DNA of 48,489 nucleotides. It comes from Chromatium okenii (lineage in GTDB: Bacteria > Pseudomonadota > Gammaproteobacteria > Chromatiales > Chromatiaceae). Positions 36,064-47,551 of the stretch are shown in pieces. The translations under genes were made by a program, and so were the position numbers. The notes beneath the pieces are model-generated. The model was given only the letters and a program-made list of their open reading frames with translations. It had not been told where the DNA came from and searched no databases. Numbering within the stretch: position 1 is the first letter of the stretch; each line of letters starts with the position of its first letter. The DNA lies in contig NZ_NRRQ01000023.1 in assembly GCF_016583745.1 (NCBI RefSeq), positions 1 to 48,489 of the forward strand, read 5' to 3'.

Positions 36064-37779
36064 TTACGATAACCGCTGCCGAATAAACTCCACGATGTCA
36101 GTGAGTGGAATCAGTTGCATCTCTTCATCGCACCGTCCTTTGTATTCAACCTGACCTTCATCAATGCCTTTATCACCGATGACGATGCGATGAGGAATCC
36201 CAATAAGCTCCATGTCTGCAAACATAAAACCGGGACGCGCATCACGATCATCAAGTAAAACATCAATAGCAGCATCTTGGAATGCAGTATACAATTGTTC
36301 AGTCACATCGCGCACCCGATAAGATTTGTTTAATTTCATCGGAATTAACGCGACGACAAAGGGAGCAATTGGAGTTGGCCAACAAATACCGCGTTCGTCG
36401 TGGTGCTGTTCAATAGCAGCCGCGACGACGCGAGAGACGCCAATGCCATAACAGCCCATCGTTAAAGTGGTTGCGCGTCCATCTTCACCAAGCACAGTTG
36501 CTTTTAATGCGGCGCTGTATTTACGCCCCAATTGAAAAATATGCCCAACTTCAATGCCGCGAGCAATGGTTAACGTACCCATTCCATCGGGACTAGGATC
36601 GCCTTCAACTACATTGCGTAAATCAGCAACTTCTGGCAATGGTAAATCCTGCCCCCAATTCAATCCAAACCAATGTTTGCCGTCTTGATTAGCGCCGGCA
36701 CTAAAATCTGCTGTCACTGCTACCGTGTGATCAACAATACAAGGAATTGGTAAGTTTTTAGGACCCAGTGAACCGGGACCGGCACCAATAATTGTGCGGA
36801 TTTCGGCTTCAGTTGCCATGCGTAATGGCGTTGCCACTTGCGGTAATTTTTCGGCTTTAATCGCATTTAATTCGTGGTCGCCGCGTACTAATAAAGCAAT
36901 GAGTTCTGCATCCGCCGTTGCCGCTGCTGCCACGATTAACGTTTTCACCGTGCGGGTAATTGGTTGTTGAAATTGCGTCACTAAATCAGCAATGGTACGG
37001 GCATCTGGTGTGTCAATTAAACGCGCTGTTTCTGTTGCAGCGGGCAAGGTAGTTGCCAAGGGTAAGGCTTCTGCTAATTCTACATTGGCGGCATAATCAC
37101 TGGCAGTAGAAAAAGCAATGGCGTCTTCACCAGAAGTAGCTAAAACATGGAATTCATGTGACGCATTGCCACCAATGCTTCCCGTATCTGCTTGCACGGG
37201 ACGAAAATCTAAACCACACCGAGTAAAAATGCGACAATAGGTGCTGTGCATCTGTTGATAGGTCGCAGCAAGTGAGGCGTCGTCGAGGTGAAATGAATAC
37301 GCATCTTTCATCAAAAATTCTCGCGCTCGCATTACTCCAAAACGCGGGCGAATTTCATCGCGAAATTTGGTTTGAATCTGATAAAAGTTAATCGGTAGTT
37401 GCTTATAACTTTTCAGTTCATTCCGCGCTAAATCGGTAATAATCTCTTCATGCGTTGGCCCAAAACAGTATTCACGTTGATGACGATCATGGAATCGCAG
37501 CAATTCCGGCCCGTATTGTTCCCAACGTCCCGATTCGCGCCAGAGTTCGGCCGGTTGTACGGCTGGCATTGCCACTTCCAAAGCGCCCGCACGATCCATT
37601 TCTTCGCGCACAATGCGCTCCACTTTGCGCAATACGCGCAGCCCCAATGGGAGCCAAGTGTACAGACCGGCGGCAAGTTTGCGGATTAAACCAGCGCGTA
37701 ACATGAGGCGATGACTAGCGATTTCAGCGTCGGCGGGAATTTCTTTGATGGTATGCAGCGGAAATTGTGAGGTGCGCAT
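36064..37779 (-). CDS. proS: Prolyl-tRNA synthetase
   Basis: ProS charges tRNA-Pro. The 571-residue protein is of the bacterial type. Class II motif 1 region [20 protein letters not shown] is near the N-terminus. Motif 2 is [19 protein letters not shown], followed by the YbaK-like editing insertion at about residues 240-380. Motif 3 is [17 protein letters not shown], then the anticodon-binding domain. The start [19 protein letters not shown] at 37779 matches family N-termini; an ATG four codons upstream is less likely. It is head to head with the PilZ gene and may be co-transcribed with fabA. Confidence 0.98.
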   Translation of the reverse strand: MRTSQFPLHTIKEIPADAEIASHRLMLRAGLIRKLAAGLYTWLPLGLRVLRKVERIVREEMDRAGALEVAMPAVQPAELWRESGRWEQYGPELLRFHDRHQREYCFGPTHEEIITDLARNELKSYKQLPINFYQIQTKFRDEIRPRFGVMRAREFLMKDAYSFHLDDASLAATYQQMHSTYCRIFTRCGLDFRPVQADTGSIGGNASHEFHVLATSGEDAIAFSTASDYAANVELAEALPLATTLPAATETARLIDTPDARTIADLVTQFQQPITRTVKTLIVAAAATADAELIALLVRGDHELNAIKAEKLPQVATPLRMATEAEIRTIIGAGPGSLGPKNLPIPCIVDHTVAVTADFSAGANQDGKHWFGLNWGQDLPLPEVADLRNVVEGDPSPDGMGTLTIARGIEVGHIFQLGRKYSAALKATVLGEDGRATTLTMGCYGIGVSRVVAAAIEQHHDERGICWPTPIAPFVVALIPMKLNKSYRVRDVTEQLYTAFQDAAIDVLLDDRDARPGFMFADMELIGIPHRIVIGDKGIDEGQVEYKGRCDEEMQLIPLTDIVEFIRQRLS

Positions 37780-37889
37780 GAGTAAGATCATTGTCAGTGA
37801 AAGCTGGTGAGTTTATGGTTCCATTCCGCTGGAAACAACTTTTTTACGGTATGACCTGCGGCGCAGTAGACGTTTATCGGAGCTTTGTT

Positions 37890-38936
37890 ATGAATCAAAT
37901 CCACAGTGAAATTAGTGTTGCTGATCGCCGCACTCAAACGCGAATTCAAGTCAATATCCCTATTAAAGTGACTTTTTCGCGGATGGTTGAACCTATGAAC
38001 GCAGTTAATCAAGATATTTCATGGGGTGGGGTGCTCTTTGTGATTGCTGACCCTCCACCACAAGAAACTGGTTCATTGCGAATCGTATTACCGTGGAAGC
38101 AAAATGAAAAAATTACTGCGGATGCGCATTTGGTACGGGTGAAGCGATTGCAGAATGGTAGCTATTTGATTGCAGCGCGTTTTTATAGCTTATCGCCACG
38201 CAGTCATGCGCGTCTTGAACGCTTATTAAAAATGCTACATGGTGACCAAGTAGACCCATTAGAAACGAACTCGTTTTTAGTGCGTGATTTGGAAGTGACT
38301 GTGAATGATACGAATGAATTGCGCCGGATTTTATTGCAAATATCTACTGGCAGATATACGGTGACGGTATCTAGCGCGTATGAAAAAAACCAGAGTATTC
38401 GTTTATCAATTGCGGGCACTCGTGGCTTGCCGGTAATTCGTTTGCGGGCACGCATCACTGATGTTGAAAAACTCAGTTCTAGTTATTTTGATTGGGCTGA
38501 TTTGTTTACTCTGAAATTGTTGTTTGAACATCCGCGCTCTGCTATCAAAACGTTTGTGGATTTGCTTTTGAATAGCTTGCCAGAAACTTGCTACAATGCC
38601 AATTCAGAACTCATAAATTCTCCTGAGCAAATTCGGGCGACGGTGTTTGCAAATCCAACAGCGGCAGATCAGGCGCAAAGTGCTGGAAAAAGTGGGGTTT
38701 TATGTATACTAGAAACGCAATTTCCTGAAGCACTTAATCATTTAACTGTGGGTTGGGGAGATGTATCCGCTTTTGAATCGTTCTTCCGTGATTTAATTCT
38801 TGGCGATCAAGGAAGTCCAAGTGGTTGGCCACCAGAAGCGTGGGCAGAATTGGAATTTTTGCAAAGTATTCACGACCGCGCCTATGGCGTATCAGATTCG
38901 CGTCTGAACGTGCTGAAAGTGGGGCGAACAGTGTGA
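37890..38936 (+). CDS. PilZ-domain protein
   Basis: The first hundred residues form a PilZ domain, a c-di-GMP receptor fold. The RxxxR motif is in DRRTQTRIQVNIP and the second motif in NQDISWGGVLF, so both c-di-GMP-binding elements seem present. The remaining 250 residues match nothing I recognise. They are predicted to be soluble and mixed alpha/beta. I place the start at 37890, where GGAG lies eight bases upstream; an in-frame ATG at 37791 would add 33 residues. The length is about 348 residues. The partner process is unknown. Confidence 0.8.
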   Translation: MNQIHSEISVADRRTQTRIQVNIPIKVTFSRMVEPMNAVNQDISWGGVLFVIADPPPQETGSLRIVLPWKQNEKITADAHLVRVKRLQNGSYLIAARFYSLSPRSHARLERLLKMLHGDQVDPLETNSFLVRDLEVTVNDTNELRRILLQISTGRYTVTVSSAYEKNQSIRLSIAGTRGLPVIRLRARITDVEKLSSSYFDWADLFTLKLLFEHPRSAIKTFVDLLLNSLPETCYNANSELINSPEQIRATVFANPTAADQAQSAGKSGVLCILETQFPEALNHLTVGWGDVSAFESFFRDLILGDQGSPSGWPPEAWAELEFLQSIHDRAYGVSDSRLNVLKVGRTV

Positions 38937-39052
38937 AAACGTGTGCTGCACTGCAACAGGCTTGACCGCCTCTAACGATCAAGGTAGCTTCAAAACTTTT
39001 TCGAGATGCCGCCCAATCCCGGGCGCTGATTGCTGAGAGGTCGCAGCACGTG

Positions 39053-40807
39053 ATGCACATTAAAACCACAACAGATGATACGGGCGCGGTCTTGAGCGGC
39101 GCAGAAATCGTGGTGCAGGCGCTCTGTGACGAGGGCGTTGACCTAGTATTTGGCTATCCGGGCGGCTCGGTGTTGCACATTTACGACGCGCTGTTCAAGC
39201 ATGGGGGAATGCGCCACATCCTCGTCCGCCACGAACAGGGCGCGGCGCACGCAGCGGACGGCTATGCGCGAGCCACCGGCAAATGCGGCGTCTGTTTAGT
39301 CACTTCTGGCCCGGGCGCAACAAATGCAGTGACCGGTATTGCCACTGCGTATATGGATTCAATTCCATTAGTGGTATTAACTGGACAAGTACCGACGCCA
39401 GTGATTGGCAGTGACGCATTCCAAGAAGTGGATACGGTTGGCATTACCCGTCCGTGTGTAAAACACAACTTTTTAGTAAAAGATGTGCGCGATTTGGCAG
39501 TGACTATTCGCAAAGCCTTTCACATTGCGACCACCGGTCGCCCCGGTCCAGTCGTGATTGACATTCCTAAAGATGTCACTGATCCCAATATCAAAATTCC
39601 CTATTATTACCCGCGTGACATTCAGTTGCGCTCATACAATCCAATTACAAAAGGTCATCCCGGACAAATTAAAAAAGCGGTCGAGTTGATGCTGCAAGCA
39701 ACCCGTCCGATTTTTTACATTGGCGGTGGTGTCATCCTTGGTGAAGGTTCTGCGCCATTGATTGAATTGGTGCGCATCAGTGGTTTTCCACTCACGAGCA
39801 CTTTAATGGGATTGGGTGCGTTTCCCGCCAGTGATCGTCAATTCATTGGCATGTTGGGAATGCACGGCACCTATGAAGCGAATATGGCAATGCACGATAC
39901 TGACGTGTTAATTGCAATTGGAGCGCGATTTGATGATCGCGTCACCGGCAAAATTGCTGATTTTTGCCCACACGCTAAAATCATTCATATTGATGTTGAT
40001 CCGTCATCAATCTCGAAAAATGTGCGAGTGGACGTCCCTATTGTTGGTCAAGTTGCCAACATATTGACAGATTTAACGCAGCTCTATCAAGAACGCCATA
40101 CCGAAGCACAAACGCTTACGGAATGGTGGGCAAAAATTGATGGTTGGCGGCAATTGAATTGTTTGGAATACGACCGCACCAGCACCTTGATTAAACCACA
40201 ATTTGCCATTGAAACTTTGTATCAAGTGACTAATGGCGATCTGTATTTAACTTCTGATGTGGGACAGCATCAGATGTTTGCAGCGCAATTCTATCCCTTT
40301 GATAAACCTCGGCGCTGGATCAATTCCGGTGGTTTAGGCACGATGGGATTTGGTTTGCCAGCGGCGGTGGGAGTGCAGTTAGCATTTCCGAATGCACCAG
40401 TGGCTTGCGTATCTGGAGAAGCCAGCATTTTAATGTGTATTCAAGAATTGGCGACCTGCAAGCAATACAACTTGCCAATTAAAATACTCTTGCTCAATAA
40501 TGGTTACATGGGCATGGTGCGGCAATGGCAGGAATTGTTTTATGAGAGCCGTTACTCGCATTCTTATGTCGATGCGCTGCCAGATTTCGTTAAACTCGCT
40601 GAAAGTTTTGGGCATGTGGGAATGCGGGTGACGCAACCAGCAGATTTAGCAGGTGCATTGCAGGAGGCATTTGCATTGCAAGATCGCTTGGTATTTCTTG
40701 ATGTGGTGGTTGATCCAACTGCGAATGTTTATCCGATGATTGTTGCGGGTAAAGGGCAACATGAAATGCACCTCGCGCCCGGTATGGCAGAGCGGGAATT
40801 AGCCTGA
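39053..40807 (+). CDS. ilvI: Acetolactate synthase large subunit
   Basis: This ThDP enzyme joins pyruvate with pyruvate or 2-oxobutyrate in the first common step of valine, leucine and isoleucine synthesis. The 584-residue protein has VDLVFGYPGGSVLHIYDAL, RHEQGAAHAADGYARATGK with the catalytic Glu, LVTSGPGATNAVTGIATAY, GLGTMGFGLPAAVGVQLAFP and the ThDP-binding region ending in NNGYMGMVRQWQELFY. A GAGAGG ribosome-binding site suits the ATG at 39053. It starts the ilvI-ilvH-ilvC series. It could equally be called ilvB; the following IlvH-type subunit favours ilvI. Confidence 0.97.
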   Translation: MHIKTTTDDTGAVLSGAEIVVQALCDEGVDLVFGYPGGSVLHIYDALFKHGGMRHILVRHEQGAAHAADGYARATGKCGVCLVTSGPGATNAVTGIATAYMDSIPLVVLTGQVPTPVIGSDAFQEVDTVGITRPCVKHNFLVKDVRDLAVTIRKAFHIATTGRPGPVVIDIPKDVTDPNIKIPYYYPRDIQLRSYNPITKGHPGQIKKAVELMLQATRPIFYIGGGVILGEGSAPLIELVRISGFPLTSTLMGLGAFPASDRQFIGMLGMHGTYEANMAMHDTDVLIAIGARFDDRVTGKIADFCPHAKIIHIDVDPSSISKNVRVDVPIVGQVANILTDLTQLYQERHTEAQTLTEWWAKIDGWRQLNCLEYDRTSTLIKPQFAIETLYQVTNGDLYLTSDVGQHQMFAAQFYPFDKPRRWINSGGLGTMGFGLPAAVGVQLAFPNAPVACVSGEASILMCIQELATCKQYNLPIKILLLNNGYMGMVRQWQELFYESRYSHSYVDALPDFVKLAESFGHVGMRVTQPADLAGALQEAFALQDRLVFLDVVVDPTANVYPMIVAGKGQHEMHLAPGMAERELA

Positions 40808-40820
40808 TTAAAAATCCCAA

Positions 40821-40846
40821 CCCCTTATGAAAAAAGAGGGGCTTTT
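40821..40846 (+). terminator. Small hairpin between ilvI and ilvH
   Basis: CCCCT (40821-40825) pairs with AGGGG (40837-40841), followed by CTTTT. The stem is short and the loop long. It may weakly attenuate transcription or affect ilvH translation, but the evidence is slight. Confidence 0.3.
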
Positions 40847-40859
40847 CGAGATAATAACC

Positions 40860-41350
40860 ATGAGACATATCATTGCCGTGTTGCTGGAAAATGAAGCTGG
40901 GGCGCTGTCGCGGGTTGCCGGGCTTTTTTCGGCGCGGGGCTACAATATCGAATCGTTGACGGTGGCACCAACTGATGATCCAACGCTGTCGCGCATGACG
41001 TTAGTGACGACTGGCAGTGAGGAAATCGTTGAGCAAATTAAAAAGCAACTCAATAAGTTGATTGATACTGTCAAGTTGCTAGATTTATCTGATGGCCCGC
41101 ACATTGAGCGCGAAATGATGATGGTCAAGGTGCGAGCGGAGCGTCCAGATCGAGAAGAACTCAAACGATTAGCGGATATTTTTCGCGCTAAAATCATTGA
41201 TGTTACAGATACCAGTTATGTCATCGAATTAACTGGTGCTTCCAAAAAATTGGATGCGTTTATTGATGCTGTTCCCGAAGGGTTATTGATTGAAGTGGTG
41301 CGTTCTGGTCCAACGGGGATCACGCGGGGCGAAAAAGGATTGACGTTGTA

Positions 41351-41351
<1 letters not shown>
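40860..41351 (+). CDS. ilvH: Acetolactate synthase small (regulatory) subunit
   Basis: The small subunit activates acetolactate synthase and gives feedback control by valine. The 163-residue protein starts MRHIIAVLLENEAGALSRVA, an ACT domain with the family pattern FSARGYNIESLTVAPTDDPTLSRMT. A second domain follows (MMVKVRAERPDREELKRLADIFRAKIIDV). An in-frame ATG 11 codons upstream exists, but the family start is at 40860. It lies 52 bases after the large subunit. Confidence 0.97.
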
Positions 41352-42530
<1,179 letters not shown>

Positions 42531-42558
42531 TAAGCGTGTAGCAACGTGATGTATTTTA

Positions 42559-42580
42559 CCCCCGCTTGCGGGGGTTTTTT
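42559..42580 (+). terminator. Intrinsic terminator of the ilv operon
   Basis: CCCCCGC (42559-42565) pairs perfectly with GCGGGGG (42568-42574), followed by six T. It lies 28 bases after the ilvC stop. Confidence 0.95.
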
Positions 42581-42610
42581 ATTGGCGGCATTTCAAAACA
42601 TGAATTTGAT

Positions 42611-43513
42611 TTAACGCATTCTGCTGGTGAATTGTGCTCGCGGCGGTGATTTGAGATATTGCGGCGCTGGAATCTGGATGCGCAAGCTCGATACATTGAG
42701 TGCGGGAGGAGGCTTTACTGTTGTTAATAAATGTCGATTTTGCGCTTCAAGTTGTGCTTTTAATTCGGGTTTCAATTCGGGTTGTTTGAAGGTTGCTTGC
42801 CAGCGCAAATCAGGTTCTGGAGTATAGGTTTTTAATGGTTCAGGCTCCGGTTCATGCGCCGGTTGAGTCATGGTTTTATTCAATGGTTTGCGAGTGCTGA
42901 TTGCGGGTTGCGCAGTGGCCATTTTTGGATTGAGATCAATGCCAGTCACGGCACGCGCTTCGGGTGAATAGGGCGCAATGCCTTTGCTTTTCAAATAAGT
43001 GGTTAATACTTGATGCGTGTAACGTTGTGTTTCCGCATAGTTGACGACGCCACCGCCGCGTTCTAATGCGCCTTCACCTGCGTTATATGCCATGACGGCG
43101 GCGGCGATGTTGTCATACTTATTTAATAGTCGCTTAAAATGACGCATTCCTGTATTTAAGTTAGTTTTCGGTTCAAATAAAGCGGCAGAATGATTAACGC
43201 CATAATCAGCAGCAGTTGCGGGCATTACTTGCATTAAACCAACTGCGCCCGCTGGCGATACAGCTTGGGGATTGTAAGCGGATTCGGCGCGAATGAGCGC
43301 GTGAATTAAATCACGATCTAAACCGTGCGTATGCGCAGTTTGATCGACCATCGTTTTTAAGGTTGTTGCTGACATGGGTGCGGATGGTGAAGCAGTTGTT
43401 TCTGTATTCGCAGCGGGAATTTCTAATGCGGGTTCTGTCGCCGCAGTTGGCACTGGTAGCAATACAATAATCGCAAGAATTAGGTGAAATAGTGGTATTG
43501 TGGGCGCTGACAT
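42611..43513 (-). CDS. Lytic transglycosylase (SLT domain)
   Basis: The 300-residue exported protein cuts peptidoglycan between MurNAc and GlcNAc. A signal peptide spans about residues 1-25 (FHLILAIIVLLPVPTAA). The SLT domain has the catalytic Glu in LIRAESAYNPQAVSPAGAVG, then GLMQVMPATAADYGV and AVMAYNAGEGALERGGGV, and ends with YTHQVLTTYL. The C-terminal 110 residues are rich in Pro, Lys, Glu and Gln and look disordered. It converges with ilvC behind a strong terminator. A palindrome lies about 40 bases upstream of the start. Confidence 0.92.
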   Translation of the reverse strand: MSAPTIPLFHLILAIIVLLPVPTAATEPALEIPAANTETTASPSAPMSATTLKTMVDQTAHTHGLDRDLIHALIRAESAYNPQAVSPAGAVGLMQVMPATAADYGVNHSAALFEPKTNLNTGMRHFKRLLNKYDNIAAAVMAYNAGEGALERGGGVVNYAETQRYTHQVLTTYLKSKGIAPYSPEARAVTGIDLNPKMATAQPAISTRKPLNKTMTQPAHEPEPEPLKTYTPEPDLRWQATFKQPELKPELKAQLEAQNRHLLTTVKPPPALNVSSLRIQIPAPQYLKSPPRAQFTSRMR

Positions 43514-43553
43514 AAGTTGTTTTCCAGACTATAAATGAGTGCCGTTGGTGTGA

Positions 43554-43575
43554 TGATTCAATGACGATTGAATCA
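43554..43575. promoter_or_regulatory. Operator-like palindrome upstream of the lytic transglycosylase
   Basis: TGATTCAAT (43554-43562) is an exact inverted copy of ATTGAATCA (43567-43575), with a GACG spacer. It starts 41 bases before the transglycosylase ATG, a good position for a repressor or activator site. The regulator cannot be named. Confidence 0.5.
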
Positions 43576-43715
43576 CAATTTTCACGCGATATTGCACTGT
43601 TAAACTTTCGCTGCACACGCTGTTTTTTGCTTTGCGGAAACGCGCCAGCAATGGCGGCCTGATGGCAGTTGGCGCGTATCATTGCGGCTGTTTCCAGCGA
43701 TTTTAGGATGTGATC

Positions 43716-44231
43716 GTGCAAGCGTTGCTCCGCTTTTTTATCGAACTCTGTGCGCTGCGTCGTGCCCCGCAGGATTTACCATCATCGCCATTTTTATTGG
43801 GCATCACGGCGCTGGCAGATTTGGGTGCCGGCATCTTGATCGGTCTCACCGCTGACGTGGCGTGGTGGCTGACGACGCTGCAAAGTGCGACCGAAATCGC
43901 CTTCACCTTGCTGGTGCTGTACGCCGTGTTGAGTGTGCGCCAGCGCCCGGCGCGATTTCTGCAAGCGGCGACCGCGTTGACGGGCAGCAGCGCGGTGCTC
44001 GGATTGGCGGCGCTGCTGCCGTTGAGCCTCAACGCACCGCCGTTGCAAGAGACTGATTTGGCTTTAATTGGCGCATTTGTGCTGCTCGGACTGGTGATTT
44101 GGGGCATCGTTGTGAGCGGTCACATCTTCCGCCACACCTTTGATCTCACGCTGGGAGCGGGCATCGCCGCCAGCATCGCGTTAGAAATCATCACCGTAAT
44201 GCTGGTCACTGGACTGTTTGGCGCAGGCTGA
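43716..44231 (+). CDS. Small integral membrane protein, function unknown
   Basis: The 171-residue protein is mostly hydrophobic, with about four membrane segments: FLLGITALADLGAGILIGL, IAFTLLVLYAVLSV, AVLGLAALLPLSL with LIGAFVLLGLVIWGIVV, and IAASIALEIITVMLV. I recognise no family; the pattern is loosely like Yip1-type membrane proteins, but I cannot confirm it. The GTG at 43716 has AGGA seven bases upstream; a GTG two codons earlier is also open. It precedes mpl by 40 bases and may share its transcript. Confidence 0.65.
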   Translation: MQALLRFFIELCALRRAPQDLPSSPFLLGITALADLGAGILIGLTADVAWWLTTLQSATEIAFTLLVLYAVLSVRQRPARFLQAATALTGSSAVLGLAALLPLSLNAPPLQETDLALIGAFVLLGLVIWGIVVSGHIFRHTFDLTLGAGIAASIALEIITVMLVTGLFGAG

Positions 44232-44271
44232 CTGCCGCGTCCTTCTTTTTTTCATCGCGCAGAATTGACTC

Positions 44272-45645
44272 ATGCACCTACACATTCTCGGCATTTGCGG
44301 CACGTTTATGGGCGGCATCGCGCTGCTGGCGCGGCAATTGGGACATCACGTCACCGGCTCGGATGCCAACGTCTATCCGCCGATGAGCACCCAATTGGAA
44401 GCGGCCGGCATTCAACTCAGCGAAGGGTATGACGCCGCCGTGCTCCAGCCTGCACCCGATGTCGTCGTGGTGGGTAACGCGATGCGGCGCGGCATTCCGG
44501 CAGTCGAATTCATGCTTGACGAGGGACTGCGCTATTGCTCCGGGCCCGAATGGTTACACGCCAATTTGTTGTCTGATCGCTGGGTGCTGGCGGTGGCGGG
44601 TACGCACGGCAAAACCACGACCGCCAGTTTATTGGCGTGGGTGTTGGCGGAGGCGGGGCTGGAGCCGGGCTTTTTGATTGGCGGAGTGCCGCGAGATTTC
44701 GATGTGTCAGCGCGACTGGGCGCGGCACCATTTTTCGTGGTGGAAGCGGATGAATACGACACCGCCTTTTTTGATAAACGCTCGAAATTCGTCCATTACC
44801 ACCCGCGCACACTCATTTTGAATAACTTGGAATTTGATCACGCCGATATTTTCGACGATCTCGCGCAGATTCAGCGGCAATTTCATCATCTGGTGCGCAC
44901 GGTGCCCAGCAGCGGGTTAATTATTCAACCGAGCGCCGATGCCGCGCTGGACGCGGTGATCGCGCAAGGTTGCTGGACGCAGCGGGAGCAGTTTGGCGCA
45001 GGCGGCGCGTGGGCGGCAGAAGTGCTCGCGCCGGATGGTTCGGCGTTTAACGTGTTGATTCACGGAGAAAAAGTCGGCACGGTGCGCTGGGCGCATACCG
45101 GTTGGCATAACGTCAACAATGCGCTGGCGGTGCTGGCCGCAGCGCGTCACGTCGGAGTGCCGGTGGCGCTGGGAATTGCGGCGGTGAGTCGGTTTGGCGG
45201 CGTCAAGCGGCGGATGGAGCTGCGCGGCGAAGTGGGCGGAGTGCGGGTGTTTGATGATTTTGCGCATCATCCGACCGCGATTGCGACCACGCTGGACGGG
45301 CTGCGCCAGCAAGTCGGGGCGCAGCGGATTGTGGCAATTGTGGAGCTGCGCTCGAACACGATGCGGCTGGGCGTTCACAACGCGCACCTCGCGCCTGCGC
45401 TGGCAGCGGCAGATCGGGTGGTGGTGTTTGCGCCGCCAGATTTGGGCTGGGATGTCGCCGGAGTGTTGACGCCACTCGGCGAGCGGGTGACGACCTGCGC
45501 GACGGTGGCAGAGATTGTGGCGCTGGTGGTCGGCGAGAGTCGCGCTGGCGATCAAATTGTGGTGATGAGCAACGGCAGGTTTGGCGGGATTCATCAGCGG
45601 TTGCTGGCGGAGCTGGCGCAGTTGCCAGTTGGCGGTTGTCAGTAA
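44272..45645 (+). CDS. mpl: UDP-N-acetylmuramate:tripeptide ligase Mpl
   Basis: Mpl recycles peptidoglycan by joining the tripeptide L-Ala-gamma-D-Glu-mDap to UDP-MurNAc. The 457-residue Mur ligase starts [20 protein letters not shown]. It has the ATP site [20 protein letters not shown], then [20 protein letters not shown] and [20 protein letters not shown]. The FDKRSKF and DFAHHP stretches are specific to Mpl rather than MurC. Length is normal. ubiX follows two bases after its stop. Confidence 0.97.
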   Translation: MHLHILGICGTFMGGIALLARQLGHHVTGSDANVYPPMSTQLEAAGIQLSEGYDAAVLQPAPDVVVVGNAMRRGIPAVEFMLDEGLRYCSGPEWLHANLLSDRWVLAVAGTHGKTTTASLLAWVLAEAGLEPGFLIGGVPRDFDVSARLGAAPFFVVEADEYDTAFFDKRSKFVHYHPRTLILNNLEFDHADIFDDLAQIQRQFHHLVRTVPSSGLIIQPSADAALDAVIAQGCWTQREQFGAGGAWAAEVLAPDGSAFNVLIHGEKVGTVRWAHTGWHNVNNALAVLAAARHVGVPVALGIAAVSRFGGVKRRMELRGEVGGVRVFDDFAHHPTAIATTLDGLRQQVGAQRIVAIVELRSNTMRLGVHNAHLAPALAAADRVVVFAPPDLGWDVAGVLTPLGERVTTCATVAEIVALVVGESRAGDQIVVMSNGRFGGIHQRLLAELAQLPVGGCQ

Positions 45646-45646
45646 C

Positions 45647-46273
45647 ATGCCTTGGTCAAAAACCATCACCGTCGCCCTCACCGGCGCATCTGGCGCACCG
45701 TATGGATTGCGCCTCATCGACTGCCTGCTCCGCGCTAACGTGCGGGTTTATCTCCTGATTTCGCAAGCCGCGCAGATCGTGTTGAAGCTGGAAACGGGGC
45801 TGGATATTCCGGCGCGTCCTCACGACGCCGAAGTGTTTTTAACGGAACATTTCCACGCCGCTCCCGCGCAATTGCACGTTTTTGGTCGCCAAGAATGGAC
45901 GGCACCCGTTGCCAGCGGCAGCAATCCCGCCGCCGCGATGGTGATTTGTCCATGCACCGCCGGCACTCTCGGTCGCCTCGCCGCCGGTCTCTCTGGCTCG
46001 CTGATTGAACGCGCCGCCGATGTCGCGCTGAAAGAACGCCGCCCACTCATTCTCGTGCTGCGCGAAACGCCGCTGACCACGATTCACCTAGAAAACATGC
46101 TGCGACTGGCTCACGCCGGCGCACTCATCATGCCCGCCGCGCCCGGCTTTTATCACCAACCGACGACGCTGGATGAACTGGTCGATTTCATGGTCGCTCG
46201 CGTGTTGGATCATCTCGGCGTCCCGCATGAATTGATGTCGCGCTGGGGCGAAGCGGGGGCTGGCACATGCTGA
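45647..46273 (+). CDS. ubiX: Flavin prenyltransferase UbiX
   Basis: UbiX attaches a dimethylallyl group to FMN to make the cofactor of the UbiD decarboxylase in ubiquinone synthesis. The 208-residue protein has [21 protein letters not shown] at the start. The FMN/prenyl site follows: [39 protein letters not shown], then [42 protein letters not shown]. All are family signatures. No ubiD is in the window. Its last codons overlap the start of the next gene by seven bases. Confidence 0.97.
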   Translation: MPWSKTITVALTGASGAPYGLRLIDCLLRANVRVYLLISQAAQIVLKLETGLDIPARPHDAEVFLTEHFHAAPAQLHVFGRQEWTAPVASGSNPAAAMVICPCTAGTLGRLAAGLSGSLIERAADVALKERRPLILVLRETPLTTIHLENMLRLAHAGALIMPAAPGFYHQPTTLDELVDFMVARVLDHLGVPHELMSRWGEAGAGTC

Positions 46274-47289
46274 CGCTCGCCGCTCAGTTCGCCATTCCGC
46301 AGCCGATTCGCGCCATCGCTCCGCTGGGACGCGGTCTGATTAACGAAACTTTTCGCGTCACTGCCGCCGATCAGCACTTCGTTCTCCAGCGCATCAATGC
46401 TGCCGTCTTTCCCGCGCCGGAGCAGATCATGGCGAATTGGCGCGTGTTGAGCGCCCATCTCGCCACCACTCCAGCAGCAGCGGTGCGGATTCCGAGCTTG
46501 ATTCCGGCGCGAGATGGCGCGGATTTTGTGCGCGATGCCGACGGCGCGATCTGGCGGATGCAGGAATGGATCGCCGCCAGCGCCTCGCTGCCGCAACTGA
46601 CCACCTCGGCGCAGGCGTGGGAAGTCGGCGCGATTTTGGGACAATTTCATCGCGCCACCGCCACGCTGCCGCCGTCACATTTGCACGTCACGCTGCCGGA
46701 TTTTCACGCCACACCCGTTTATTTAGCGCGATTGCTGGCGCGGGGCGCGGTGCCGGAATTTGTCGCAGCGCGGCAAGATTTAGCTGCGGTGTTGGCGACC
46801 GCGCAGCGCACCGGACAGCTTGCGCTGCGGGTCACGCACGGCGATCCCAAACTCGATAACATCTTGTTTTCTGAAGAGAAGCAGCGGGCGCTGGCGCTGA
46901 TTGATCTCGACACCGTGCAGCCCGGCTTGATCCAACACGATCTCGGCGACTGTCTGCGCTCGTGTTGCAACCGCAGCGGTGAGCACGGCGCGGGCGCGGT
47001 GGCGTTTGATGTAGCGATTTGCGCCGATCTGCTCGCCGGTTATAGCGCGGCAACGGCGGGATTGTTGACGGCAGCGGACATCGCCGTGCTGTATGACGCG
47101 ATCCGGTTATTGCCATTTGAATTGGGAATCCGTTTTTTAACCGATCATTTAGATGGAGATCGTTATTTCCGCGTGAGCGAGCGTGGGCAAAATCGCCATC
47201 GCGCCGAGATTCAATTTGCTCTCGTCGCCGCAATTGAACGACAAGAACGGGCATTGCGAATGCTGCTGCGGGAACGTTTCAGCGTTTAG
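46267..47289 (+). CDS. APH-fold small-molecule kinase
   Basis: The 340-residue protein has the aminoglycoside phosphotransferase/choline kinase fold. [11 protein letters not shown] forms the nucleotide loop, FVLQRIN carries the likely ATP Lys, and the catalytic loop is [13 protein letters not shown], followed by metal-binding [10 protein letters not shown]. Proteins with the RGLINETF and LQRIN pattern are often annotated as N-acetylhexosamine kinase-like, so a sugar or amino sugar is a reasonable substrate guess. It overlaps ubiX and follows mpl, so a role in cell-wall sugar recycling is conceivable but unproven. Confidence 0.85.
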   Translation: MLTLAAQFAIPQPIRAIAPLGRGLINETFRVTAADQHFVLQRINAAVFPAPEQIMANWRVLSAHLATTPAAAVRIPSLIPARDGADFVRDADGAIWRMQEWIAASASLPQLTTSAQAWEVGAILGQFHRATATLPPSHLHVTLPDFHATPVYLARLLARGAVPEFVAARQDLAAVLATAQRTGQLALRVTHGDPKLDNILFSEEKQRALALIDLDTVQPGLIQHDLGDCLRSCCNRSGEHGAGAVAFDVAICADLLAGYSAATAGLLTAADIAVLYDAIRLLPFELGIRFLTDHLDGDRYFRVSERGQNRHRAEIQFALVAAIERQERALRMLLRERFSV

Positions 47290-47338
47290 TTAAAATCTCT
47301 TTAACCCGCTTTTGCAAAAACGTGAATTGTGACAAATA

Positions 47339-47378
47339 AAAAACCCGCTCACCAAGTCAATTGGGAGCGGGTTTTTTA
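47339..47378. terminator. Intrinsic terminator after the APH-fold kinase (bidirectional)
   Basis: ACCCGCTC (47343-47350) pairs with GAGCGGGT (47365-47372); T-runs follow on both strands. It lies 50 bases after the kinase stop and just before the end of the minus-strand remnant, so it probably served both. Confidence 0.9.
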
Positions 47379-47391
47379 TAGCGCCGGTGCG

Positions 47392-47551
47392 TTATTGCGG
47401 GTTGGTAGTCAGCAGCGCGTGGTCAGTAATAAATGTCTCCAGCCGCTGCAATAATTCGGGGAACCGATCCACGAAAAACAGCGGTTGCGTCTCGCGGGGA
47501 TTGTTGGGGCTGGTTTCATTGCGCCCGTATTGCAAACCCTCAGCGGTGAGA
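47392..47551 (-). pseudogene. C-terminal remnant of an unidentified gene
   Basis: On the minus strand an open frame reads LTAEGLQYGRNETSPNNPRE, continues through LFFVDRFPELLQRLETFITD and ends HALLTTNPQ before a TAA at 47394. This looks like the natural tail of a protein: it has good codon use and a terminator just after the stop. Upstream the frame runs into the end of the BRO-type gene at 47540, and I find no start. The original gene seems to have been cut by insertion of that gene. I do not recognise the family. Confidence 0.5.

Noticed and set aside
38937-39052. Possible attenuator leader peptide before ilvI
   Set aside because: No short frame rich in Ile, Val or Leu codons with a start codon was found, only a small CGCCC/GGGCG stem at 39010-39025.
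44917-45717. Open frame of 266 codons on the minus strand inside mpl
   Set aside because: It is antisense to mpl, very rich in His and Arg as expected from a complement frame, and has no start context.
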